Shown here in pieces: positions 22,845 to 35,603 of a DNA stretch of 64,000 nucleotides. The stretch comes from Isoetes taiwanensis (Eukaryota; Streptophyta; Lycopodiopsida; Isoetales; Isoetaceae): NCBI GenBank assembly GCA_021234155.1, contig JAJEKV010000052.1, forward strand, positions 8,355,358 through 8,419,357, read 5' to 3'. Made by a program: the position numbers and the translations under genes. Position 1 is the first letter of the stretch, and each line of letters begins with the position of its first letter. The notes below the pieces were generated by a model, which was given only the letters and a program-made list of their open reading frames with translations, was not told the DNA's origin and did not search any database.

Positions 22845-24356
22845 TGTGACGTCCCCTACTTCTTCTACGATGGTCCTATATTAGAAGGCAGAGTTCATCC
22901 CCCTGGCAGCCTAGATGACAGGGGCCACTCACCTGACACCAATCCTTTAGCAATGGATCGATGAGGAAGAATGGATGGGTCATTTGTCCCGTCTTCCCTC
23001 GGGACCATCCTAGCTGCGGAAGCATGAGTAAACATAAGCAAATAAAATCAAATGTAAATAGAGCCACCTCGAAGGATGACTATACCATAGCATACATGTA
23101 TAAACACATCAATAATATCATCATCACATGGGGGATCCTACCCAAGGCTCAGACTCCAGGGTATGGATTGACGGCTTGGGTCTCCAGAAGTCATTGCAGA
23201 CAGAGTTCATAAGAATGGACTGGACTGGCATAGGAACATGGCTATTGGGTAGTCCGCTCCATCTGCCCCTCCCGTGCACATTTTACAGAGTAGGTTGAAG
23301 AGTCTAGGGACTGGACCGTAGCCTGCCGGGTACGTAGCCAAAGGGGCTACTGCTGGGTTGCATCTCCCCAGTCCCGATGAGGCAGGAGGAGAGTCACCCC
23401 CCTCCAGAGGCATGCATGCCCATCACAGGCGGCTAGAGGGCCACTGCCCGTATTCAACTTGAACCTTATTGAAGGTGACACATCACCCAAGAGGTGTCAT
23501 GCCTTGCTCACACGCAGTGGAAAACCATTAAGCCTAGTCCGCTAAGCTCCCTGGTAGGCTTTACACACCAGAGGAATCAATCAGTGATGGGACAAGTCCC
23601 CCTTATTCCACCGGTCTAGCCCCGCCACTCACAACCAGGCGGGCTCTTGTACACAAGCCACATTAATTAGGAATTAATGAGGTTATCTAGAATCATCTGC
23701 TACTGAAGTTTTCAGGGCCTCTACCCCCTTCCCACATATATCGAAGAGCATAGAATGGAACAACATCATCATAAAAGAACTGAGATACTGAATAATATCT
23801 AATCTATCTATCTAAACATACATGGTTAGGTTCATTCGTTACGGCTGGTGATCTTAAGATCTACAAGGCTGCTTAGATTGATCTAACATACTATCCTAGC
23901 TCTTTGTCGGGCTAAGAGTCATCTTTGCACAACAAAATCGCAGATTACATGATCCTTGGCTTGCTCCAGCTCCCCGAATCGTATCCATGCCTTCGTTCTT
24001 GCTGAAGACAGCTGCTCTTGAGAGAACTGTTGTGCAAATGCGGCTCGACGGTATCTTGCAATGCAGAATAGCAGCTTGGCTTGGCCGGAATGGCTCAGGG
24101 AAGCCAAAATGCGAAAATGGAAAAGGTTTAGGGTTTCCCCTTTTGTTCCTTTTACATGAACTTTTAGGTTTAGGTTAGAAGGGACCAATGGGCTTTGCCA
24201 CTTGGCAAAGGGGTTTAATTGCATATGCCTAATATACATGTGCAACATACGAGGTTGCCCCCTAGGCGCAAATCTTTACGGCTCTCAAGTACTTGTCATG
24301 GTGACATGTACGTGTGACGTGGGTATCCAGATCGTATATTATGCTGGAACGTCACA
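22845..24356 (-). repeat. 3' LTR of a Ty3/Gypsy chromovirus
   Basis: The 1,512-bp segment has palindromic ends (TGTGACGT at 22845 and ACGTCACA ending at 24356). On the minus strand it is preceded directly by a purine-rich tract (AAGGTGGGGAGAT), the expected polypurine tract, so this is the 3' LTR of a minus-strand element. Blocks are shared with 49930-51232, for example CTCCCCAGTCCCGATGAGGCAG. Confidence 0.8.
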
Positions 24357-25049
24357 ATCTCCCCACCTTGAATTGATGTTATCCTCAGTATCACGTGTCT
24401 CTCCTCCTTGGAAACCTGCATGAACCCTGCAACATATTCCATGCATACAATTTTACAACACAATTACCCCAAGATAATATTTAAGTTTAAATTTCATAAT
24501 CACATCCTTGTTCGATAACATACTATAATAAGGTGATCTCTCACCCTCTTACTTTATCATCTATTATTCACAAAATTTTATGGTTTGCACCATTATCATT
24601 AACATAGTTCTAAAATTCTCTAATTAAGGTTCCATTTGGTCTCCTTGCAACACATTATGACAAAACATGTGTTGCAAGTCTTCCAGTGCAACCCTCTTGC
24701 TGCTAGACCCTGCTATTGGCCTGCAGGTCCAACACTACGTTAGTATATATTTAATTATTATAAAGTTAGTTATTAGGGAACCACCCATTAATTACAATTT
24801 ATATGGATGCAAGACTAATCTCCCGACATATGAAGATGATGTTTCTTCCATCTTGGCCGTGGAGACAGCGCCCTATCGCCTAAGATGATCACTCATGCCT
24901 ACACCTTTAGTCGCCTTTGGCGTGAAGGATGGCGTCCTTCCCGTAGCACACATTTACTAGAGGTGCTTTCCAATCAATGCATGCCTAAATGACCTCTTAT
25001 CTCTCAAGTTCGTCTACTTCTGTGGCAACGGAAGTAGACATCTTAATCT
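24357..25049 (-). other. 3' untranslated part of the chromovirus
   Basis: Between the chromodomain remnant and the polypurine tract. No reading frame of note. Confidence 0.5.
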
Positions 25050-26600
25050 ACCTCACACTCACTTATCGGTTTGGTGTCGACTACTTCAGTAACGAGATGA
25101 CCCTTGCATTGCTCCATGAATTGGGGGTACTGCTTCTCCAAATCTGATTGTAGTACCCACGTAGCATCTTCCACAGGCAAGTGCGTCTATTTCACTAGGT
25201 ATTGGAGAAATTGTGATCTTCTTGTCTTCTTATAGGACCTGTCAAGAAGAACCTCTGGGACAATTTCAAGCTGGTCGTCCGTCATCTCCAGTAATTCTGT
25301 TGTCTCCAATACTTCCTTTAGATTAGGAGTGTGCCTCTTCAGGAGACTTATATAAAAGACCCTATAGATTTTGAGATGTGCTGGCAGATCCAACTTGTAG
25401 AATTGGTTACCTACTCTTTTGGTTATCCTGAGCGGCCCAGCCCATCTTGGAGCAAGTTTCTTGCAATTGCCGATGCGGAGCTTCGCTTGCTTGACCTTGA
25501 TCTTCAGCCATACGTTGTCCCCAACTTAGAACTCTCTTACTGTTCTGTGCTTATCGGCTACACTCTTCTGTCGGCTTCTTGCTGCTAGAAGATATCCTCT
25601 CACTTCTTCCACTAGCTGCTGCATATCAGATAACATCTGTTGAGAGACTTCAACCTTGGACACTAGATTGTGCCACGTATCTGGTGTCAAGCATTGATAC
25701 CCATAATTGATCATGAAGGGGGACATCTGGGAAGATTCTTGTTTGGTGCTATTATAGGCAACTCCATCAAGTGAATCCCACTTAGATTGCTTGTTCCAGA
25801 CATAGTCTCTCAACATATCTTCTATGATTCGATTCGTGCGCTCCGTCTACCCATCCCTCTGAGGATGATACGCCGTACTCATGGAGAGTTTCGTCTGAAT
25901 CGTGATGAACAAGTTTTGCCAAAATACGCTCATGAACTTTGAATCTCTATCCGAGATTATTTCTCTCGATATCCCGTGGAGTCTAAAGATCTCTTTGGTG
26001 AACAATACGACGATATCTAACGCCGTGTCTGTGGTCCTGCACGCCACAAAATGTGCCATCTTTGACAATTTGTCCACTACTACCATCAAGTCATCTTTGC
26101 CCCTTATGGTTCTCGGGAACCCTGCAATAAGGTCCATGCTTATTACCTCCCATTTCGCATTCGGCACAGGCAATGGCTCTAATGCTCCAGGAATTTGAAG
26201 TTTTTCTGTTCGTCTGCTGACATAACTGAATGTACTTGGCTATCTGCTTTTTCATGCCGGGCCAGAAGCATCTACTTCTGATCTTAAGATAGGTTGCCTT
26301 CCTTCTTAAAATGCTTGAAGGTTTCCCTCTCTTTGTCCATTCTTGCCTCCTTAGAAAGGCTTGCCCATGCTTCCTTGAAGTCTCGGTCCGTTGGCAACAT
26401 TTCTTCTATCTTCTTGCCAAACATACGGGTGAGTTTTGATATGGCATTGCAATGGACTCTCGTCATCAAGGGGTGCCTTGAGAGCGCATCCGCAACCACA
26501 TTGAGCTTGCCTGGCTTGTACGTGATGATAAAGTCATACCCCTTCAGGAACTCCATCAATCTTCTTTGTCTCAAATGGAACAACACATGCATGTCTCCTA
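25050..26600 (-). pseudogene. Chromovirus pol 3' half: RNase H end, integrase, chromodomain
   Basis: Minus-strand frames give the end of RNase H (RLMEFLKGYDFIITYKPGKL, VADALSRH), the integrase zinc-binding part (CFWPGMKKQI), the integrase core (WEVISMDLIAGFP, VDKLSKMAHFVACR, ISDRDSKFMSVFW, AYHPQRDG), the integrase C-terminal module (SQMSPFMINYG, LKIYRVFYISLLKRH) and a chromodomain tail (QYLVK, then HLPVEDATWVLQSDLEKQYP). Integrase chromodomains guide chromoviruses to marked chromatin. Several stops and frameshifts interrupt it. RT, protease, gag and the 5' LTR are missing, as homology ends near 26600-26650. Confidence 0.85.
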
Positions 26601-26787
26601 AACTGGTTGGATGTTAAAGAGTCCCTATTTGCAAAAGCAAGGCATTGTGATCACAAAAAACGTCTGATTACCTTTGATTCTGGTGTCCACACAACACACA
26701 ACGCACAATACACAACACACACCTGATATGCATGTACACATTGTGTATCAAGGGAGAAGATATGCATATATGCATTGTGTATTAGGG

Positions 26788-27407
<620 letters not shown>

Positions 27408-27875
27408 TTTTTTTTTTGAAGAACTGTGTCATCAATATATTAAAAGAATGGTAATGTTACAAAGCAAGTGAGGAGGAAGGAGAACTGCCCCAAAGAGACA
27501 GCGATACCTCGACACTCCACAACAAACTCACAGAAAAACTGCAACTCTACTGCTGTACAAACCGACCATCACCATCTACAACACCCAAGAAGTCCCGCCA
27601 AATGGCAAACTTCCGCTCTACTACTCCCGGGAACACCAGAAAGCTCTGAAATAGCTTGTACCTGAGTCGAGGAATCAGAGAGGCTGCAGGCTACTGAATC
27701 CCCTGAAAGATCCACAACCGCCGCCGCTTCCAAATCAACCACACCAACCAAGCCACGCACAGATGCAAGGCTTGCTGCCGCAAGATCGGCCAAGCACCAG
27801 GATACACATGAATGCTTACTGATATTTCCAAACATAATTTATCTCTTATAAATTCCTCCCCTTTTCGATGCATAA
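27408..27875 (-). mobile_element. L1-type LINE 3' end with poly(A)
   Basis: A run of ten T at about 27408-27417 is a minus-strand poly(A). Upstream on that strand is the typical C-terminal region of a plant LINE ORF2: LRQQALHLCVAWLVWLIWKR, where WxxWKxR is the usual motif after the zinc-binding domain. The element is 5' truncated near 27875, where the palindrome begins. Confidence 0.6.
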
Positions 27876-27881
27876 TTTCTT

Positions 27882-28361
27882 AGTTGTCCGAAAGAGGAAA
27901 ATGATGGGGAAATAAAGTAAAAAGGAAATGGGAATGGGATAAAGGAAAGAGAAAGGGAAAAGAAAAGGGAGGAAAGGGGAAAAGGGCACGTGGAAAAGGG
28001 AAAGAGAAAAGAAAAAGGAGGAACGGGAAAAAGGGCACGCGGAAAAGGAAAGTGGAAAAGGGCACGGGAAAAAGAGAAAAAGGGAAAGGGTGAGGAAAAT
28101 GATGGGGAAATAAAGTCCTTCCTTTTTCGCATTCTCTTTCCCTTTAACCCTTTCCCTTTTTCTCTTTTTCCCGTGCCCTTTTCCCCTTTCCTTTTCCGCG
28201 TGCCCTTTTTCCTGTTCCTCCTTTTTCTTTTCTCTTTCCCTTTTCCACGTGCCATTTTCCCCTTTCCTCCCTTTTCTTTTCCCTTTCTCTTTCCTTTATC
28301 CCATTCCCATTTCCTTTTTACTTTATTTCCCCATCATTTTCCTCTTTCCCTTCGGACACTT
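27882..28361. repeat. Long purine/pyrimidine palindrome (hairpin with about 205-bp arms)
   Basis: The left arm 27882-28091 (G/A-rich, starting AGTTGTCCGAAAGAGG) is the reverse complement of the right arm 28147-28361 (C/T-rich, ending CTTCGGACACTT), with few mismatches. The 55-bp spacer repeats the beginning of the left arm (GAGGAAAATGATGGGGAAAT). The repeated sub-motif GGGCACG occurs three times in the left arm. All long frames here are compositional artefacts. Confidence 0.9.
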
Positions 28362-30369
28362 ATGCTCTACATCGCAATACTCAGTAGCCACCTCTTCTAA
28401 GCCAATTAACTGCGAGTGTATTGTCCGGGGGATTCGCACAGAAGACCCGTATAAACCAAGTGAGTGTCTAGAAGGGGATTTTTTCTCAATGTTTCCGTAC
28501 GTATACTAGGGGTTTAAATCCGAATGTATTTTCTCCATGGAAGGGGTGTTTTTCCAACACTTTCATGTACGTATATAGGGGTGTTTCTTCTCACCTTAAG
28601 CACGCAGGTGGCATATGCTCATATAATAAAGGTGAATATCACGGGGTGTATTGAACATGAGCTAGTTTGGCACCTCTTGGAAAAGGGGTGGTCTTTTGAC
28701 CACGAAACTCGGTTTCCAGGGTAACTCAAAATTTGGAGTCCATTGGCAGAGCCAAATCATAGTTCCGGAGTGGGGAATCGCCCGTTTGTTAACAGGACCT
28801 TCGGGAGTTGTCCATCTCTAGCCCAACCCCTTCCCTCTACATCATGATGTAGAGCAAGGTCGAATCTGACTAGGATGTGGCCTCCAAAACGTAAACCCTG
28901 TGAATTACTATTTTCTTGAAGGGTTTTTGTTTAGTCTTTTGTATTTGGGACATGGCCAGAAGATGCAGTTGAGAATGCAAAGTAGCAGGAACTGATGGAA
29001 TGGAGTTTGGATCTATCCTCCTCCCGATATGGTAATGCTTTTGCAGTAGTAAGACATTGTTTTGGATCATTCTGGATGGCCAATGACCTGAACCCCATTT
29101 TTCAATTGCCATGGCTATGCATGCATTTCTAGAGATGATGCACTGAGTTATCCATGAAAACAACCATGTTTTGGCCTTTGAAACAAAAAACCCATGAGTT
29201 GTTAGGTTCTTGAGGGGTTCACATTTTAGGGGCCGAGTTTTGGTCTTTTGCACTTGGAACGTGGGCGAGAAAACACAAAAGCAACAGGAACTGACGAAAA
29301 TGAGTTTGGATCTATCCTCCTTCTATTATGGCGATTAAAAGTCAAGAGTCATCCCCTTTTGCACTAGTAAGATGTTGTTTGGGATCGTTCTACTTAGAGT
29401 TGACTTTGATAGACGTTAGACTAGGTCTTATGTTGAATTGAGAATAGAAGCATTAGGATTGCTAGAATGAAGATAAATGATTATAGAGAAGTAAAGCTTG
29501 TTCATTACTACGGAATTGTTATTACCTGACTGGAGCATAAGGCTTGATCCTGGTGGCTAGACATGACATCAGTTTGTTGCTAGACGAAGTTCTATGAGAA
29601 GGAGGTTCATCTCCATCAAACTTTTCCTGCATGTACTTCCAATCATTCTAGTCAAAGTGGAAAACAAATTGCAAATTCATTCCATCCCCACCGAAATGTA
29701 GAAAAATTGCTTCTTCTAGTTGACCTTGACTAGACAGCCATCTTGATGCATTCATTCTTGAGAAAGGCGGCATGTGGTTTCAATGAAGTAGTAGCGGCAG
29801 CTTAGAGCAGAGCCAATGCTGTGTCTTTTTTCCTACAAACTCTTTTGCATGTATTGTTGTGCTCAGGTGCAAGCAATCATATTAGTAGCACATAAATTGT
29901 GAGTATGCCCAAATTAGATGCTGATGAACATATAGCCAATACATGAACACTTGATGAGATGCACATAGTTTGGAGTGCTCAGATAACTAGGGATATATAC
30001 ACATATATGGATGCACAATTCAACCATTTGATGTTGCATTTATCAACAAAATGCTCCATTTTCATTCTGTTTTCTAATTTCAACCTCCTAGAAATCAATT
30101 CCTAAGGCTCAAATAGAAATTACCTACTTCCTTTTTTAATGACAATATTTTGTCATTCTCGGTTGAGAAAGTTTGAAGTATTCTAAACAATTTATTTGAG
30201 TGGCATCCTCTAGCGCCAACTTCTCAAAGAAAGTGTTTGATGCAAATGTCATATTACTAATAGATAAATAGGGAGTATGCCCAAATTGAAAGCTAAATCA
30301 GATCATATATTCTTGCAAATGTGCAGCTCAAAGATGTTGTCCACCTTCTTGCAAAGCAATTTTGTTTGC
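28362..30369. other. No gene seen; about 300-bp diverged tandem duplication
   Basis: Segments near 28915-29070 and 29205-29395 are copies of each other (shared: GAGTTTGGATCTATCCTCCT, AGTAAGA(C/T)(A/G)TTGTTT). No convincing frame. Confidence 0.5.
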
Positions 30370-30870
30370 ACTTGCTAGAAGCTAGAGTCACTTTGTAAGG
30401 AAGGCCAACTAAAGGAAGCTATACATGTCTTTGAGAATCTTAAATTGGAAGGTCAGATATGCCATAAAGCTTATGTTGTTCTTCTCTATGCTTATATCAA
30501 ATTGAAGGCCCTTTCAAAAGGAACACAAGTCCATAACCACTTTAGGCTATGTTGAGTGAAATTTGAATAAAAATACCATGTACTTTAAATGTGGGAGCAT
30601 CGAAGATGCCAGACAAGCATGTAATAAGATGGTTGATATAGATTTGTATTCATGGACTGCATTGGTCCCAAGCAGTGTGAAATCTGCAAAAAAGGGGGAA
30701 GCAATTACAAATTTTGACCATATACAATAAAATGAAATGGAACGTGATCGTGTTCCATTCCTAAGTATATTGAATGCATGTTAGGCTTAAAACAGACAGA
30801 AACATTGCATGCTCGATTATTAATGAAGATGTGGCTTGCCTTTGGCCCGAATAATGTTTTAAGCATTCCG
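30370..30870 (+). pseudogene. PPR protein fragment, relic
   Basis: The plus strand, read through frame breaks, gives LCKEGQLKEAIHVFENL, YVVLLYAYIKLKALSKGTQVH, MYFKCGSIEDARQACNKM, YSWTALVPS and RVPFLSILNAC. These are the spaced elements of PLS-class pentatricopeptide repeats (for example YxxLLxACxxLKALxxGKQVH, MYxKCGSIEDARxVFDKM, SWTA, LSILNAC). Stops and indels make it clearly dead. It is a different part of the family from the relic at 17731-18010 and on the opposite strand. Confidence 0.75.
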
Positions 30871-32792
30871 ATTTCTCAAAAATATTGCCCGTGTGGTGTG
30901 CCCTCCTTCGTGTCCAATCTTCTAACAACTTCATGGGAATACTTGCTATACACTTCGATAGAGTTTTGAATATATAATAGGATATGCTCTTGGCGAACGA
31001 CCAAGATTTAGCCATTAGACATGCATTGTAAGCGGGGTTAAGTCCTAGATAATTAAATGCATAAAACTCACATCGAACCTGACACTAAGAGGGCGGAGGA
31101 GACCATGAAACTCTATTGATAAGAAAAGGGTCAGAACTGATTTTAAAGATGCAGATTAGGTTTCTAGAAACTTCTTCTAAATGCATAGTTTTTGCCTTCT
31201 ATCTCAAATGCAACCATCGTGCAAAGCTATAAACTTCTTCCCCTAGGAACATGCTTCCGTTTTGTCTTTACGGTAAGCTTTAGAATTGTTGTATAGATTC
31301 TCTAGTAGGTAGTGATCTCGAAATGATCCAAAAGCATAAAAACACATGGGATGCCTGCATGCTTGTCAATCCCTAGAATCACGATCCCATGGCTCGGATC
31401 AGTGATGTTTCCTAGAACTATTTATTTTGGCAAGTATGCAGTGACCCTACCACAATGCACTGTTCACTTTAAAATTCATATAAAATCAAAGGTTCAATTA
31501 TCAGTCAAATCCTTCTTACATGTTAATATGTACCAGTCGTGTTACATGTAAAAAATACATAAAAATCTATTGGTCCCTGTTTTTATGATTTTTTTTCACT
31601 ATTTTTGTATTTTTCTTCACGAGCTAGAGAGTAAGAAACAAAAAATTGCACCTCGATCCGATGTCTGAGAAGGGAGATAGGGTTGCTTGAACATGGCAGA
31701 GTTAAAACTATTGCTTGTCTTCTGTGAATAAATATTGGTTTCCAAAAAGTTGTTCCCAAATAAAATCTCTAACTTTTGTAGGGAAATGAATTTTGACCTA
31801 AAATTTTAAATATAAGCAGTAGACAACTTGCTTTATCTAAAACAAATGTCCATTGGCCTTGATGATGAAGTTTTAATTTTCTTTTATTTATTTCATTTAC
31901 AGGTGACTGATAACTTATGTCTATATAGGAGTGAAATGATTCAAAGTCATCCTTCAAAAAATCATTATTATGAAAGGTTACCATGATATGGAATCATTCA
32001 AAAAAAAAAAACATAAAAAAAACATAGCGTTTGTTCTCAAGAAATCAAGAAATGTTTGTATATCTGAGACAATTACTGGTCCAGCTTCTTTTTAAAATTA
32101 AAGACTCCCTCATATTAATCGATTTCAATTTCAATTGCGGGATATAAACACCTCATGAGCTACTCTATTCATTAAAAATAATCAATGCTCATGATCTTGA
32201 GGTTTAGAGTAAACATTCTTATGTCCATTCCAAGTTATCTATTAGATTACGCATTACATGGATTTTATAAACCTATGCATTGAATGGTGAACTCAAAACT
32301 TGTATTTTCAAACTTCTCAAGTTATGGAAGCAATGCAAAAGAATGAAAAACAAATATAGAAAGCTATAACTATGAAAAATAAAGGTAGATTGCTAAGTCT
32401 GCTGGTCCACATGACTTAGATCATTCAAAAAGCCAGAACATCCTCATCTTAATTAGTTTTAAACTCACCTTAAGAATATATAAATCTCATATATAGTATT
32501 CTATTTGAAAAAATTAGTTGCTTGCTAGAATTGCATTATTTAATGGTAATGTTGAAGCACAAGCAAACTGAACCTATATGAATCTCCACTCACCCTTCTA
32601 AAAATCATGTTAGAGAATGTAGAAAATCACCATATCATTGTATAAGTGACAGATGAACAATAAATAGAATTGATAATTACTTGTATACCCAATTCGTCTA
32701 ATTGTGGACCATAATGGTCTATGCCCATTTATATTCAAGTCTTACATATAGTAGTATGTTATTTTTAACATCAAATTCCATTTCTAAGCCTA
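30871..32792. other. 1.9-kb AT-rich stretch, nothing recognised
   Basis: Many stops in all frames and no repeats of note. Confidence 0.5.
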
Positions 32793-33090
32793 CTGAGGAT
32801 GCAAATGGCACCATGGCGGCGCCATTTGCATCCTCAGCATGCATTTGATATAGCAGACCAAATGTATGCTAGTGAATGCAAATGGCGCCATTTGCATTCC
32901 TCAACATGCATTTGGTGAAGCAGACCATGCTAAGGATGCACGCCATTTGCATCCTCAATATGCATCAGACAAATATATATTCAAGAAACTAGTGCTATTT
33001 GACTAGGAAAACTCAAAAATCAGGTGTGCGGTATAACCCCAAATGGCACCTTGAGGGTGCAAATGGTGCCATGGCACCCATTTGCAACTG
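32793..33090. repeat. Cluster of palindromes built on ATGCAAATGGC
   Basis: A hairpin with perfect 17-bp arms (32793-32809 and 32821-32837, CTGAGGATGCAAATGGC) is followed by a perfect 26-bp palindrome at 32874-32899 (centre AATGGCGCCATT). The sequence GCCATTTGCATCCTCA recurs at about 57-66-bp intervals to 32960. A further near-palindrome of the same core lies at 33058-33086. Confidence 0.75.
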
Positions 33091-33149
33091 CATCCCATTC
33101 TGCTCCTGTATTTGCTGTAAAGATCATTGCTTGGTCAGCTATCATGCTA

Positions 33150-34070
33150 ATCCCTTTGGGATCTTTGGTAATCCTTGGTGGCATCTTAGGTGCAGTCATG
33201 GAAACATGCATGGCTTTGCTGCTGCTACTGCCAGAATATGATTTTTCAAAATAAGCAGCCCTATTAGCAGAGTTTTTCTCTTTTAAGAATGATACTGGCC
33301 TGATCATTTTTTTTTCTATATCAGCCATTTCATTGTTCCCGAATGCCACCTTCAGGTCTTTTGTAGGATTGTTTGTATGTGCAATAGTCATATTGATCAA
33401 ATTCTTGCGTACCTCAAAATTTGCAGTGCTTCGAGCAATCTGCAATTCATTACATACAGCTTCAGTCACTAAAAAGCACAGCCAGCTGATCTGCAACAAA
33501 AGGATAGCAGAGCATCGACACAACAGCCAGGCAAATGCATTCCGACATAGAGCTCCAATCACAGTCTGTCATAAATCTGCCTACACATGGTTGCAAAAGA
33601 ATTAGATGCTGTGCTGCCCAGCCTGGAATAATGAACCCCTGTTTCTGTTTCTTTGTGCGCTCTTCAAAACCCTACAGAAGAACGCCTTTCAGCTGCTCAG
33701 ATGCAACCCACAGAAACGGATGCTTGCTCACCTCCAATCCCACTGCAATTTCTTTAACGTCATCATCTGCCAAATTAATCCCAAACGAACAGATTAACAG
33801 GACAGATGAGGGCTTCTGTCCATCCATCCATTCCTTGCAAAGTGAATCGCTGTAGACCACACTCTGATCCAAATAACTAGATGGCAGTAGCGGACCAATG
33901 GCGAGCACACACAGAGTCCGATTCAAATCTGCTCGAAGACTCTCCATGGCCCTTTGCTCAAGGGCGTCTGATGTGTTCACCAAAACCCCTTCAGCTTCCT
34001 GCAAATCCTCCCGCCAGTTATGCTGCTGGATCTGCCCATTTTCGCTCAGAGAGAGTGCCTGAAATGGAGC
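33150..34070 (-). pseudogene. UDP-glycosyltransferase (family 1) pseudogene
   Basis: The minus-strand frame at 33672-34004 reads EAEGVLVNTSDALEQRA, AIGPLLPSSYLDQ, KEWMDGQKPSSVLLICSFG and AVGLEVSKHPFLWVASEQL, the central part of a plant UGT. After a stop it continues as GFEERTKKQKQGFIIPGWAA and MTDCDWSSMSECICL, a decayed PSPG box in which the usual HCGWNS is DCDWSS, then MLCYPFVADQLAV. A poorly conserved C-terminal part follows (ANRAAYFEKSYSGSSSSK). The catalytic N-terminal half is not seen. Loss of the HCGWN motif plus stops means it is inactive. Confidence 0.75.
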
Positions 34071-34591
34071 TTCTGGCTGAAATGTGCTTGTGCTTTTTGT
34101 GCTTGTGGCAGGGTGCTAGGTATTACAAGAACTCGTCATTTTACCTGAAGATGTCGCCAAGATATCCAGATCTTCCGCAGAAAATGATGCCCCACTGTTG
34201 CATGTACCTTTAGCCGATGAATCTGCAAGGAAAACATGTTAGGACGCATGCATTTCAAGAAAATCATGCCAAAATCGACAGATAATCATGAAACATTCAG
34301 ATTACAAAAAGTAATCATGCTAAACCTGTGATGAAGCTGTCAGAAAATGCTGAATCAAGACCAAGGATGCAAGCGCCAGTGAAAATCACAAAATCGAGGC
34401 ACCAGCGCCAAAACTCTGCAAAAAGGAAGCAACACACAAAACAGTACTGGAGCAAGCCAAAAAGTGAGCAAGGAAGGCAAGCGGCTAACGGACCGCCATC
34501 GCCGACCTCGCCAAGCTCGCCGGAAATGTTAAGGCTGAGGTCCGAAATGTTTGCCCATACGTGTGAAATGTGGCCTACCCCTAACATTTTG
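34071..34591. other. No gene seen
   Basis: Sequence upstream (minus strand) of the glycosyltransferase relic. Open frames exist on both strands but show no family features. Confidence 0.4.
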
Positions 34592-34975
34592 AGGGGAAAT
34601 GTTCGGTGGCAGGGCATTACACGGGGTGCGGCCACTGGCTCTGGCTCGCCCTAACGGGCTCGCCAGGTGGCCTTACCCCGCGTAATGCCCTGCCACCGAA
34701 CATTACCCCTAACTTAAAAAGGATTGGGTTGCTTATGCTTAAGGTATTATGGCATAAGCACATTCAAATGTGGGCCAGTATATTTCTACCCTTTTTGTAC
34801 GATGCATTACTTAAGGGGCTCGCCAGGTGGCCTTACCCCATGTAATGCCCTGCCACCGAACATTACCCCTAACTTAAAAAGGACTGGGTTGCTTAAGGTA
34901 CTATGGCATATCATTCATTCTCATTCAAATGTGGGCCAGCATATTTCTACCCTTTTTGTACGATGCATTACTTAA
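34592..34975. repeat. Hairpin and 160-bp tandem duplication
   Basis: 34592-34636 and 34665-34710 are 45-bp inverted repeats (AATGTTCGGTGGCAGGGCAT on the left arm). The right arm lies at the start of a 160-bp unit present twice in tandem, at 34656-34815 and 34816-34975, each ending GTACGATGCATTACTTAA. The loop contains GGCTCGCCCTAACGGGCTCG, itself foldable. Confidence 0.85.
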
Positions 34976-35603
34976 TTGATCTCAGTGGATGATAGAATTC
35001 AATTCAATTCATTTTACTCTTAAAGGGCATCATTATCCACCTGTTGCTAAGAGGTCAACCTAAGGGAGTGCTCCACTTGGACATTAGGAATTGTGTTTTG
35101 GTCAAAGTTAGATAGTCATCCATTAGAACATCCATCATTACAGTCTTCTAGTTTTAAACAAGAAGAAAATGATTTATTAAGTTTGTTAATTTCGGTATGG
35201 CAAATTAAGGTAGATGATTCTTTCAATTTTAGAACCATTAAACACTAAAACTTAATACATGTGTGTAATGAAAAGCCGAGTATGTTCTTAATTTACTAAC
35301 AATAAAATGCACGGCATTCATGGCATGCATGAAATTTGAGCTCGAGACCGCCACTATTGCACTTGCTTCGCCAGAACCTACAGATCCTACCCTGCAAAGC
35401 AATAGTGCATTTGGTGACTCTCTAACTCACTTAGAGATTGGCTAATTGTAAGGTTATAAGATGTTTTATAAGGTTAGTGTAAGGTTACACACAACAATTA
35501 AGAGAAAGCGGATCACTTAATAATGGTAGCACAATTATGCCACATTTGTTAAAGAACATAGAATGTTATAGACAATCGATTAAAAATTGCATGAAGCAAA
35601 AGG
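34976..35603. other. AT-rich 3' flank of the MYB gene
   Basis: No coding signal was found here. Further MYB exons cannot be excluded, because the reading frame ends inside a good splice donor at 35604-35607. Confidence 0.4.

Noticed and set aside
27839..28509. Long Lys/Arg/Glu-rich and Pro/Phe-rich open frames on both strands
   Set aside because: They are translations of the purine/pyrimidine palindrome; low complexity, mirror images of each other, no start context.
34315..34654. Mirror-image open frames on both strands, possible small gene
   Set aside because: No family features, overlaps the start of a hairpin repeat, no splice or start support.
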